This document shows, one piece after another, positions 15,431 to 23,739 of a DNA stretch of 28,381 bases. Both the position numbers and the translations under genes were made by a program. Each line of letters begins with the position of its first letter. The first letter of the stretch is position 1. A model generated the notes under the pieces. It did no database searches, was not told where the DNA came from, and worked only from the letters and a program-made list of their open reading frames with translations. Source of the DNA: JAZNOQ01 sp045589215 (GTDB lineage Bacteria; Bacillota; Clostridia; Oscillospirales; CAG-272); assembly GCA_045589215.1 (NCBI GenBank), contig JAZNOQ010000059.1:1-28381 (forward strand). Reading direction: 5' to 3'.

Positions 15431-15949
15431 TTATCCGATCGTGGAAAAGTCGAAATACGTCTGCACCTTCGCGACCGCCGCACGAGGGAAGGTGAGCGTC
15501 TCACCGCCCGCCTCGGGATCGTATTTCCCGAGTCCGATCGTGATCTCGCCCTCGGCACACGGAAGCAGAACGCCGCGATACAGCTTCGAGCCGTTTAGGG
15601 GCGCGTACAGCTTGACTTCAACGTTCCAGCCTTCGCAGGCGGAAAGATGGAAATCGTTCTTCAGCTCACGCTCGATCCCGGGGGAGCTGACCTCTAGCAC
15701 GTATGCCTCTGCGATCGGATCTGCCATGTCGAGGATCGGATCGATCGCACGGTGAAAACGCTCGCAGTGGTCGATATCCACGCCGTCCTCTCTGTCGATC
15801 GTAATACGGAGCACGTACCGTCCGCCCTCTCTCACGTATTCAATGTCCCAAATGACAAGCTCCTGCTCGTCTGCTACGGGACTGACCAGATCAAATACCG
15901 CATCCGAGACCTTTTTCGTCGGACGCTGTGGGCGGTTTTCCTTGTCCAT
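15431..15949 (-). CDS. rimP: Ribosome maturation factor RimP
   Basis: Cytoplasmic 30S-assembly factor, 172 residues. Seen: VSDAVFDLVSPVADEQEL and WDIEYVREGGRYVLRITID in the N-terminal domain. DIDHCERFHRAIDPILD and the hallmark YVLEVSSPGIERELK follow, and a C-terminal Sm-like region ends in TYFDFSTIG. ATG at 15949 has AAGGAG with a six-base spacer. It is the first gene of the rimP-nusA-ylxR-ylxQ-infB operon. The 5' leader, from a promoter near 16057-16085, is about 100 bases and includes a terminator-like hairpin. The N-terminal residues 1-14 (KENRPQRPTKK) are a basic extension before the conserved part. Confidence 0.95.
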   Translation of the reverse strand: MDKENRPQRPTKKVSDAVFDLVSPVADEQELVIWDIEYVREGGRYVLRITIDREDGVDIDHCERFHRAIDPILDMADPIAEAYVLEVSSPGIERELKNDFHLSACEGWNVEVKLYAPLNGSKLYRGVLLPCAEGEITIGLGKYDPEAGGETLTFPRAAVAKVQTYFDFSTIG

Positions 15950-15990
15950 TCCGTTCTCCTTCTGTTCGATTTCCCTGTGTTCGTCTGTTC

Positions 15991-16024
15991 CAAAAATTAA
16001 GAGCAGGTTTTTAAGAACCCGCTC
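15991..16024 (-). terminator. Terminator-like hairpin in the rimP-nusA leader (candidate attenuator)
   Basis: On the minus strand, GAGCGGGTT pairs with AACCTGCTC (nine pairs, one G.U that exists only in this strand's RNA) around a six-base loop. TTAATTTTTG follows. It starts about 26 bases after the predicted transcription start and ends about 40 bases before the rimP ATG. The stem is modest and the U run is interrupted by AA, as in weak terminators that need help from NusA. Confidence 0.65.
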
Positions 16025-16056
16025 CGACGATCATCACACTATACTCTACGATAGGT

Positions 16057-16085
16057 AGTATACCACGCATTACAAAAAAAAGCAA
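16057..16085 (-). promoter_or_regulatory. Sigma-A promoter of the rimP-nusA-infB operon
   Basis: Minus strand: TTGCTT (16080-16085), 17-base spacer, TATACT (16057-16062), with TGG directly before the -10 (extended -10). The weak -35 is offset by the extended -10 and by A tracts directly upstream (16089-16121). The predicted start is near 16050. Confidence 0.75.
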
Positions 16086-16088
16086 TAG

Positions 16089-16121
16089 TTTTTTTACATT
16101 TTTTTGATTTTTTTTGTTTTT
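16089..16121 (-). promoter_or_regulatory. Phased A tracts upstream of the rimP promoter (UP-like, bent DNA)
   Basis: Four T runs on the plus strand (A runs on the minus strand) start at 16089, 16099, 16108 and 16117 and are 7, 7, 8 and 5 bases long. The spacing is close to one helical turn. They lie directly upstream of the minus-strand -35. This placement suits binding by the RNA polymerase alpha subunit and intrinsic curvature. Confidence 0.6.
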
Positions 16122-16188
16122 CACAAAACTTCGATCGCTTTCAGAGTGATTTGTAGGCAAAATATTGCCGAAATCTTCCTGTCAGGTG

Positions 16189-16217
16189 TTTACAAATCGC
16201 AAAAAATGTGTTATACT
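16189..16217 (+). promoter_or_regulatory. Sigma-A promoter of the giant GdpP-like gene
   Basis: TTTACA (16189-16194), exactly 17 bases, TATACT (16212-16217): five of six matches in each hexamer. The predicted start is near 16224, giving a leader of about 104 bases. The promoter probably also serves rplI and dnaB downstream, as no other strong promoter is visible before 23740. Confidence 0.85.
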
Positions 16218-16261
16218 AATATATAATTGTATTTATTTTAATGAAAGCATTCGATTTCAAA

Positions 16262-16322
16262 GGCATCGGAAGCCTCTCCGATTGCCCATATACAGCCCCT
16301 ATCCCTTAAGGGAAGAGAGGAG
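16262..16322 (+). promoter_or_regulatory. Structured 5' leader with loop complementary to the ribosome site
   Basis: A hairpin at 16262-16286 has arms GGCA+TCGGA and TCCGA+T+TGCC with loop AGCCTC. The ribosome site AGAGGAG (16316-16322) lies five bases before the ATG. CCTCTC, partly in the hairpin loop (16273-16278), can pair with GAGAGG (16315-16320) of the ribosome site. A palindrome CCCTTAAGGG lies between them (16303-16312). Complementarity is seen; regulation is inferred. Confidence 0.45.
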
Positions 16323-16327
16323 TCCTT

Positions 16328-19300
16328 ATGAAGAAAGATAAGCTTCCGGAAGCACGCTACCGTGTGACCGACCACAGCAAAAAAATCTCCGAGCGAGAGG
16401 AGCTTTTACGGGAATTCCGTAATTCGGAGCAATCCTCAACCCGTTCCTCGGCAGGAAGCGCTTGCGTCCTGCTTGCCTTTTTCGCGCTTGCAGTGGTGAT
16501 ATTGTACGTCTTTCTGACCGCATCCTATTCGACAAGTGGCATGCTGATCCTTCCCCGCGAATTCCCCGCAGTCGTGATCACCGTTGCAGTGGGATACGCC
16601 CTTCTGTGTCTCGTCATTCTGCTTCTCGGACGCCGCGCATCCCTTTCGCGCTTCCTCAAAAAGCAACGCTCGGCATCGACCGACACCTCCGCGATCCGTC
16701 TCTTCAAGGAAAAGATCGACCTTCCATACGTAGTCACGAGTGCGGACGGTAAGATCATCGTCGCCAACCGCGCGTTTGAAAGTGCCGTTGCAGGCAAATA
16801 CAGCTCGGTCGGCGAGGATATCCGTGACATCTGTAAGGTCGCACTTGACAACATCATCCGCACCACCACGGCAGAAAGCGCGACCGATCAAAAAATCAGC
16901 GAGGTCCACGCTGCCGCCGTTCGCGCCTATCCCGCAGCGCTTCATCACGCAACGACGACCGATGCCTGCCTGAACCTGCTCCGTGAGATCGACGCGATCA
17001 CGTTATCTCTCGGCACCGCAGAGGAGCTTGACCCAGATTCCCCACTGCTCCGCGTGCACGAGATCGCATCGAGTGCCTTCCGCGAGGCAGAAAAGCGCTC
17101 GGAGCTTTGGCATCTTTGCCTCGGCACGCTCGAAAGCACCCTCTCCGCATCGGCGCACAAGCCGAGCGGAAACGACCGTCAGCTCCTTTCTCACATTTAC
17201 GAGCTCGCACGTGACGCCTATAAAACGGCACTTGAAAAAGAAAACGAGAACCTCCGTGAAAACGCGCGGCGCGACTTCACGGAATCCCTTGAAAAGATCA
17301 TTCTGATTGCCGAAAGCGATCCCACCGCAGGACAACTTTACTCCGCTTTCCGCCTGCGGCTCGATATGTTCTGCGGAAAAAATCTCCTTCCCCACGTCAG
17401 AACCCTTCTTCTGAACATCCGTCAGCAACTCGCGCAGAGCCTCCCTGACCCGACCGTCGTAACGGATGACAAGGACACCGTTACCCTGCAAGCGATCCTG
17501 AAGCTCGTTGACGAGGGACTTGCCGCGCTCCACAGTCCGCGCGAGGCAGGAGATAACGACCACGCCTTCTCCGTGTCGATCCTTTCCGGAATCATCCGTG
17601 CCGCCGAATCGGCAGGCGCAAGCTCGGTCAGCCGTTCGATCCACGCGATCCGTAGCATTGCCGATGCAGGACTTTGTGCTCTGCTTCCCGAAAGAACCGA
17701 GGAATATATCTCCCTTGTAACGCGCGAACTCCTGCTCGCAACCGCAGATCGACGCGACACCTCCCACACCGATGCGGAGATCTACCGCATCGCATCCGAT
17801 ATGCAGGAAGCCGTACAGAACGGAAATCGCGAGGACGAGGAGCGCTTTATTGCCTCCTTCCGTGACGCCGTTCGCCGCGTTGCAGAGGAAAGCCGCTTCG
17901 GAAGCGGTCTTGAGGGCTCGGAATCCGACCGCATTCGCACGATCATTGAGAAGGCGGTCTCGGGAAGCCTGTCCTTCCTCGAGCTCCGCACCTCGGGCGT
18001 CAAGGCGCTGTCGGGGCTCATCAAATACGGCGAGGAAACGCTCACCTTCCGCGACATCACGAAAAACGATCAAAAGCTCATCTCGTCCTCGGTCGCAAAG
18101 ATCAAGACACTCCGCGACGAGCTTCTGGCGCTCTCCGCGCCGACCCCCTCGGTGGCGCTCGCTGCGGCTCACAAGATCAGCAAGAGCCTTTCCGACCTTT
18201 TGTCAAAGTTCGATGAGAAGGCAGATTATGCAAACGTAACCGCCACGGGCGAGGACGAGCGCTCGGCGCTTGCCCGCACGAGAATTTTCTATTCGGAGCT
18301 CCAGCGAGTCGCCGCAGTCTCATTCCCGCTTTCATCGGCACAGCTTCTCACCTCCTTCCTCGGACGCGCATCCGTCGCCCTCGCGGGATACCGACTTTAC
18401 TCCTCGGTCCTTCTGAAGGCAGAGGGCTCCCTTTCTACGGAAACCGAGCCCGACCTTTCCCTCGGTGACTGCCTCCCCGAGGTTTCCGATCCCGAATACG
18501 CAAGCCGCAGCTTTTTGCAGTCGGCAGAGCTGCTACTCCTTCATATCGGCGTTTTACGCATCTACGGAACGCGGCAGACGCTCGGCTCACTTTCCGATCT
18601 CGAACACACCGCCGAGTCTCTTTACGAAAAGCTCGCGGTACGCCGAATCCTTTCCCTCGCACTCGTCACGGTTCCGATCAACTCGATCACCGAGACCGCA
18701 AATGAGGGCGCTCACGACAAGGAGCTCTATCGCATCGCGTCGGCTTACTTCCGTGAGTCAACCACGCACCGCAGTCGCATCCTCCTGATCGCCTGCCGCA
18801 CGCTCACCGAGCAAGCGCTTTCCCTCCTCGGACACACCGAGCAGTTCTCGCTTGAAAGCGATGAGGAGATCGCCGCCTTCGCGCAGCTTCGTACCGAGGT
18901 CGCACGCGCACACGCGTTACTCCTTTCACACACGGGTTCGTCCTCCCCCGAGGAGCTCATCTCCCTTTCGGAAGACATTTTCAAGAAATGCGCCGCAAGA
19001 CTCGAAGACTTCTCGAAGAAGGAATGCACGGCGGGCGTGTATCACGCCGCGCTTTGCTACCTTTCGGAGTTCTTCTCCGATCTGAACGGCAAGCTTCTTC
19101 GCCGTGAATTCTTCCGCACCTACCGTGACACCTCCGCAGAGATCGTCTCGGGACTCTACCGTGCCGAATATACACTCACAGCGATCGAGGAGATCCGCAC
19201 GATCTCTGACTCCGTGCTTGCCTCGCTTTCGGATCATGCCGTATCCTTTGCAGGACTTTCTTTGAAGGAATGCTGCTCCTCCGACCTGCGCACCATCGCA

Positions 19301-22300
19301 GGACTTTCGGGTGCCGATGTGATCGCGGATCTATCAGAGCTCGCCGACGCACACGCCGAGGAAGCGCTGACCGCCAAGACTCTCTGGGAGCTTCGCCATC
19401 AGACCCTCCGCCGTATCTCTCGCCGTCTTGATCACGCAGAGGAATGCTGTGCCTTCCACGACAAGATGCTCGTGCCGCACCGTAACGAGATTGCCCGCCT
19501 GCGCAAGGCGGTAGACGAGGGCAACCTACTTCCCCACTCGGGCAGTCAGAAGGAGCGCGCCGCAGAGGAGACCTCCGCCGACCTCCGCATCTCTGCGAGG
19601 GATCGGATCATTGTAGAGCTGAAAGCAATACAAAAGGACATTCCCACGGAGATACCCTCGTCTGAAAGCATCGAGCACCGATTTGCCCGCGCCGTAGCCA
19701 CGCTTCTCGAGGCCGCGAACGCACCTCTTTCGGAATTTCTTGTCAAGCTGAAGCCCTTTTACGAGCTTCTGAATCATATTTCCTCCGAAACGCTCTCTTA
19801 CCGTCGTAATAAGAAGCGCTTTCTCCTGCTCCGCACGGCTCTTTCGGAGGAGGGATCGATCTCCTTCATTCCAAAGACGGGAGCTCCGCTTTCAAGGCAA
19901 AGCGTTTACGAGCTCTTCTCCGAGTATCTCATTGCAACCCTTCACACGGTCCGTCCCGTGCGGGAAAACACCCCCGCGATGAACGACATCTTCCACATCG
20001 TTTCAAACACCAAGGAAAGCATCGAGGACGACTCGTCTCCCTATTTCAGGCTTTTCGCCGCCTCCTCTCTTTCTCGCATCGAACGACTGATCTCACGGAG
20101 CTTTTCGGGCGAGCGGTATGCAAAAATCATGCCGCCCCTTTGTGAATTCATCCGCCGCAGTGCGAAAAACGTCACGCTCCGTGAGATCACACCGACGCAG
20201 GAGAGCATCCTCCGTCTCTGTACCCTCGCCTTCCGCGAGGCAGATGCACTCTACCGACTCGGCGAGATCGCAAGCGACTCGATCAAGATCCTTTCGCGTT
20301 TCTCTCCCGACGCTGTACCGTCTGGCAGCGACTCCACCCGCATATACAACACGGTAACGGAGATCCGCCAAAAGATCGAGACCTGCGCGCAGTCGGTTCC
20401 GCGAAAGGGCGGCTCCTACGCGCTCTTTATACAGCTCGACGCTGAAGCAAAGAAGCTTCAAAAGGAGCACCCACATCTTGAAAAAGAAAAATATACCGGT
20501 GACGCATACGCCTCGATGCTTGCATTCCTGCGCAGCGTGTCCGAGCTTGCTTCCCCCTATCTCATTCTGATCGACAGCAAGGAATCCGCAACGCTTCGCT
20601 CCGAGGTCTCGCGTATCCGCCGAAACGTCCGTGAGGTAGCCGATGCGACCTCCACGGTCGGCAGCCGCGCGACCGCCGCATCAGCGCTTGCCGCGATCGG
20701 TCAGTACGCCTATACCTTTGACGGCGAGGAGGAGATCGCCGCGATTACGGACACCGCATCCGACGCGCTTTCGTCTATTCCCGAAAGTCTCGGCGCAACC
20801 GAACGCATCTATACGATCGCAACCTCCGCTCTCTCCCGGATCATTTCGGAAAGCGGCCACGAGGAGATCCGCGCGTATGCGACGCGGGCACATACCGATC
20901 TTGCAGAACGCCGAACGATCTATCATTTCCTCGTAACCGTCCCGATGGAAGCGCTGAACGAAGCCTTCCACGATCCCACCGATCCAAAGATCTATCCCGC
21001 GGCAGAATCCCTTTATCGTAAGCTCGAGATGTCAAGCAGCCGCTTCCGCATCGAGCTCGTGACGGGCATACTCCGCGATTCCCTCGAAACGCTCCGCACC
21101 CTGACGGCTCCCGGCACGTTCAGCCGCATTCGTTCGGTGTGCACGGCGCTCTACCGATCGGTCGAGGAGCTTGAAGACGCACTCCGCAGTCTGCCGACCG
21201 ACGGAGGGGAGGCGTTTATCCCGCCCGTCCTTCATGCAAAGGTAAAACAGCTCCGTGACCGCCTCGATCAGCTCTTTACACTCGCCAAAACCGCCGCGGC
21301 GGAATATCGCACGGATCCCGAGTGTGCAAAAATTGCCGAGCGGATCGCCCTGATCGTTTGCCAGGGACTGCTGAACGTGGACGCGATCACCTCGAACAAG
21401 GAATCCGATTCGGTCGATCGACTCCCCTCCGCTTGTAGGGAAATCCTAGACGAAACGATGTCGTCTCTCCGTTTGCTTACACGCTCGGAAGAATACCTTT
21501 CGGATATCCGTACACATCTCAACGCGCTTCTTCCCACCCTCTCCTTCCCGTCGCCTCTTGACGACTCGACCGAGGAGGAGGACTATAACGCCGCCTTTGC
21601 GGCAATGCTACGCCGCGTGCAGAGGGAAATGGAGTATATTCCCGAAAGCATTCTGCGCTTCCGTGAGGAGTCTCCTGACGACAAGGTCGCGGGAAGCCTC
21701 TCGCTTTACCGCTGTGAGGCTGTCGCAAGAAGCCTATCTCTCTTCCTGTCGGAATACAAAGAGCATCCCGAGACATTTACGACCGATTCGCTATGCTGTG
21801 CCGTCGCAGGTCACCTTGCATATCGTGCAAGCCGAAACGGAAGAACAGACGAAAACGGTGTTATTGCCGTTTACGACCGAAAGGGCCGCCCGAGCGGTCA
21901 GAACAATACCGCCCCCGTCTCCAAAAAACGCGGCAAGGAGCTTTTCCGCCCCGTTATCCAAAATGTCGAGGAGACCTACCGCCTGCACGGGCTTTCGGTC
22001 TCGAAGGCGTCGGTCACGTCATCCGAATGCGTTACCATCGGCGGTGCGCGTTATATTGCAAGAAGCTATCCGCACAGATCGGGCGGTCGGGACTATTATC
22101 TCGTGACCTTTACCTCGGTCGAGGAAACCCTGACGCTCAAGCAGTCCTGCGAGGATGAAAACACCGTCGTCGCGTTGATCTCGCTTGACAACCTTGAGGA
22201 GCTCGCACAGTACGTCCGCATCGACCACAGAGAGGCCGAGAAGGAAGTCGAAAAGGCTCTCCGCACCTGGGCGGGTGAGATCCACGGCATCTTCCACGAA

Positions 22301-23692
22301 TACGAGAGAGACAAATATATCCTCTTCTTCTCGCAAAAGGAGATGGCGTCGCTCGTCAACAGCAAATTCTCTGACATTCTCACGACCCTCGAAAGCATCA
22401 AGCTCGGCGACAGCAGTGTTTCCGTCACTGTCTCTATGGGCATTTCGGCACTCGGCGATACCCTCACGATGAAGGAGCAAAACGCCGCCCTCGCGCTCGA
22501 TATGGCACTGAAGCGCGGCGGCGCACAGATCGCTATTTTCAGGGATGCCGAGAATCAGGAGGACCGATTCGAATTCATCTCCGGAAACCGCGTCAAGGGA
22601 CTTCAGAAGGAAGGCCGTGCAGGCGCACGCGTCGTTGCGAAATACCTTTGCGAGCTCATCCGCAAATCGGGCAACGTCCTCGTGATGGGACACAACTTCC
22701 CCGATTTTGACTCGATCGGCTCCTGCGTCGGTATTGCCGCCCTTGCACGCTACTACAAAAAAGAGGTCCACATCGTTGTGAACCGCTACACGCAAAATTT
22801 CAGGGACTGTACCCCCGACCTTCTCACCCTGCCCGAATATCAGAACGTCTTTATCGACGGCACGATGGGAATGGAGCTGAAGGGCACCGATACCCTGCTT
22901 GTACTTTGCGACGTCAGCAACACCAATATTATGGAGAGCCGCGACATCGCTCGTACCTCCTTCAATACCGTCATCATCGACCACCACTTCAAGACGACGG
23001 ACTCGGACGACCTCAAAACGCAGCTCACCTATATCGACCCCTCCGCATCCTCCGCGTCCGAGCTCGTTTCGGAAATCCTCGAGGAAGTCCTTCCTCCCGA
23101 TGCGCTCCGCAAAGAGGAGGCAAACATCCTTCTGTCGGGCATCATGGTCGATACGAAGAACTTTACAAGATCGGTCGGTGCGCGTACCTTTGCCGCCGCG
23201 CTTTATCTGCGACAAATGGGTGCAAACGTGGAGATCTCAAGCACCTACTTCTACGAGCAGAGCGGCGACTATAAGATCGAGGTCATCTTCCGAAAGAACC
23301 TCGAATTCCACAAGTCTCACCGCGAGGTGGCGATCACCTTCTGCTCTCCCGATGATCTCTCGGCAAATCCCGAGCTTTCGGGCTGTGACCTGCGCGTTGC
23401 GGCATCGAAGGCGGCTGATAAGCTCCTGACCGTGCGCGGCATCCGTGCATCCTTCGCACTCTATCCGTACGTTGCGGGCGGCAAGGAGGGCATCGCCGTT
23501 TCGGGTCGTTCGGATGGCTCGATCAACGTTCAGCAGATCCTCGAAAGCTTCCACGGCGGCGGTCACTTCGACTCGGCGGGTGCAACTCTCCCCGGGAAGA
23601 CCGTGAATGACGTTATCGAGGCACTCGGACACGTCATCGACGACTACTTCCGTGAGGAAGAGGAAAAAGCAGCGGGAGACATCCTGAACTAA
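16328..23692 (+). CDS. Giant GdpP-like c-di-AMP phosphodiesterase with about 1,700-residue helical insertion
   Basis: Single uninterrupted frame of 2454 residues; ordinary GdpP proteins have about 650. Seen: basic N-terminus, membrane helices at about 44-64 and 80-101, and the start of a PAS domain (130-175, DLPYVVTSADGKIIVANRAF). Residues about 180-1835 follow, helix-rich, without membrane segments and almost without Trp. Then a PAS-like end (about 1840-1930, with YYLVTFTSVEETL), a degenerate GGDEF (1946-2071), a DHH domain (GHNFPDFDSIGS 2121-2131, DHH 2218-2220) and DHHA1 (GGGH 2410-2413). The DHH and DHHA1 metal and substrate motifs are intact. Known family role: hydrolysis of c-di-AMP to pApA, affecting potassium, osmolyte and cell-wall balance. 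The insertion recognises no family I know and carries a recurring IYxIA-type motif. ATG 16328 has AGGAG five bases upstream. The position before rplI and dnaB is that of gdpP in Bacillota. The activity is inferred; the insert function is unknown. Confidence 0.93.
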   Translation: MKKDKLPEARYRVTDHSKKISEREELLREFRNSEQSSTRSSAGSACVLLAFFALAVVILYVFLTASYSTSGMLILPREFPAVVITVAVGYALLCLVILLLGRRASLSRFLKKQRSASTDTSAIRLFKEKIDLPYVVTSADGKIIVANRAFESAVAGKYSSVGEDIRDICKVALDNIIRTTTAESATDQKISEVHAAAVRAYPAALHHATTTDACLNLLREIDAITLSLGTAEELDPDSPLLRVHEIASSAFREAEKRSELWHLCLGTLESTLSASAHKPSGNDRQLLSHIYELARDAYKTALEKENENLRENARRDFTESLEKIILIAESDPTAGQLYSAFRLRLDMFCGKNLLPHVRTLLLNIRQQLAQSLPDPTVVTDDKDTVTLQAILKLVDEGLAALHSPREAGDNDHAFSVSILSGIIRAAESAGASSVSRSIHAIRSIADAGLCALLPERTEEYISLVTRELLLATADRRDTSHTDAEIYRIASDMQEAVQNGNREDEERFIASFRDAVRRVAEESRFGSGLEGSESDRIRTIIEKAVSGSLSFLELRTSGVKALSGLIKYGEETLTFRDITKNDQKLISSSVAKIKTLRDELLALSAPTPSVALAAAHKISKSLSDLLSKFDEKADYANVTATGEDERSALARTRIFYSELQRVAAVSFPLSSAQLLTSFLGRASVALAGYRLYSSVLLKAEGSLSTETEPDLSLGDCLPEVSDPEYASRSFLQSAELLLLHIGVLRIYGTRQTLGSLSDLEHTAESLYEKLAVRRILSLALVTVPINSITETANEGAHDKELYRIASAYFRESTTHRSRILLIACRTLTEQALSLLGHTEQFSLESDEEIAAFAQLRTEVARAHALLLSHTGSSSPEELISLSEDIFKKCAARLEDFSKKECTAGVYHAALCYLSEFFSDLNGKLLRREFFRTYRDTSAEIVSGLYRAEYTLTAIEEIRTISDSVLASLSDHAVSFAGLSLKECCSSDLRTIAGLSGADVIADLSELADAHAEEALTAKTLWELRHQTLRRISRRLDHAEECCAFHDKMLVPHRNEIARLRKAVDEGNLLPHSGSQKERAAEETSADLRISARDRIIVELKAIQKDIPTEIPSSESIEHRFARAVATLLEAANAPLSEFLVKLKPFYELLNHISSETLSYRRNKKRFLLLRTALSEEGSISFIPKTGAPLSRQSVYELFSEYLIATLHTVRPVRENTPAMNDIFHIVSNTKESIEDDSSPYFRLFAASSLSRIERLISRSFSGERYAKIMPPLCEFIRRSAKNVTLREITPTQESILRLCTLAFREADALYRLGEIASDSIKILSRFSPDAVPSGSDSTRIYNTVTEIRQKIETCAQSVPRKGGSYALFIQLDAEAKKLQKEHPHLEKEKYTGDAYASMLAFLRSVSELASPYLILIDSKESATLRSEVSRIRRNVREVADATSTVGSRATAASALAAIGQYAYTFDGEEEIAAITDTASDALSSIPESLGATERIYTIATSALSRIISESGHEEIRAYATRAHTDLAERRTIYHFLVTVPMEALNEAFHDPTDPKIYPAAESLYRKLEMSSSRFRIELVTGILRDSLETLRTLTAPGTFSRIRSVCTALYRSVEELEDALRSLPTDGGEAFIPPVLHAKVKQLRDRLDQLFTLAKTAAAEYRTDPECAKIAERIALIVCQGLLNVDAITSNKESDSVDRLPSACREILDETMSSLRLLTRSEEYLSDIRTHLNALLPTLSFPSPLDDSTEEEDYNAAFAAMLRRVQREMEYIPESILRFREESPDDKVAGSLSLYRCEAVARSLSLFLSEYKEHPETFTTDSLCCAVAGHLAYRASRNGRTDENGVIAVYDRKGRPSGQNNTAPVSKKRGKELFRPVIQNVEETYRLHGLSVSKASVTSSECVTIGGARYIARSYPHRSGGRDYYLVTFTSVEETLTLKQSCEDENTVVALISLDNLEELAQYVRIDHREAEKEVEKALRTWAGEIHGIFHEYERDKYILFFSQKEMASLVNSKFSDILTTLESIKLGDSSVSVTVSMGISALGDTLTMKEQNAALALDMALKRGGAQIAIFRDAENQEDRFEFISGNRVKGLQKEGRAGARVVAKYLCELIRKSGNVLVMGHNFPDFDSIGSCVGIAALARYYKKEVHIVVNRYTQNFRDCTPDLLTLPEYQNVFIDGTMGMELKGTDTLLVLCDVSNTNIMESRDIARTSFNTVIIDHHFKTTDSDDLKTQLTYIDPSASSASELVSEILEEVLPPDALRKEEANILLSGIMVDTKNFTRSVGARTFAAALYLRQMGANVEISSTYFYEQSGDYKIEVIFRKNLEFHKSHREVAITFCSPDDLSANPELSGCDLRVAASKAADKLLTVRGIRASFALYPYVAGGKEGIAVSGRSDGSINVQQILESFHGGGHFDSAGATLPGKTVNDVIEALGHVIDDYFREEEEKAAGDILN

Positions 23693-23739
23693 GATCCACT
23701 AACATCATATATCAAAACCACTAAGTGAGGAATCAAGCT

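Larger units (their letters stand above)
15950..16327. other. Divergent intergenic region between rimP and the giant GdpP gene
   Basis: The largest gene-free stretch of the window. From left to right it holds the rimP leader with a terminator-like hairpin, a minus-strand extended -10 promoter, and four phased T tracts. A small inverted repeat follows (GGCAA-AATA-TTGCC, 16156-16169), then a plus-strand consensus promoter, and a structured leader with a strong ribosome site for the giant gene. It separates the leftward and rightward gene blocks. I see no tRNA or known riboswitch. Confidence 0.75.

Noticed and set aside
16224..16327. c-di-AMP (ydaO-type) riboswitch in the leader of the giant gene
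   Set aside because: The leader is only about 104 bases and lacks the multi-helix layout of that riboswitch class; only a small hairpin and a loop-to-ribosome-site complementarity are visible.
17003..18172. 389-codon minus-strand frame within the giant gene
   Set aside because: It has no promoter, ribosome site or recognisable domain. The plus-strand frame is continuous over 7.3 kb and flanked by GdpP parts. A similar 398-codon shadow at 22019-23215 lies opposite the certain PAS/GGDEF/DHH region, showing that such frames arise by chance here.
16328..23692. The giant gene as a mobile-element insertion or inteins in gdpP
   Set aside because: No integrase, transposase, intein splice motifs, terminal repeats or composition shift were seen; the inserted block is one continuous helical coding frame.
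23725..23739. Longer rplI with GTG start
   Set aside because: It would add MRNQA before the conserved MKVIL start of bL9 and would consume the only ribosome site.
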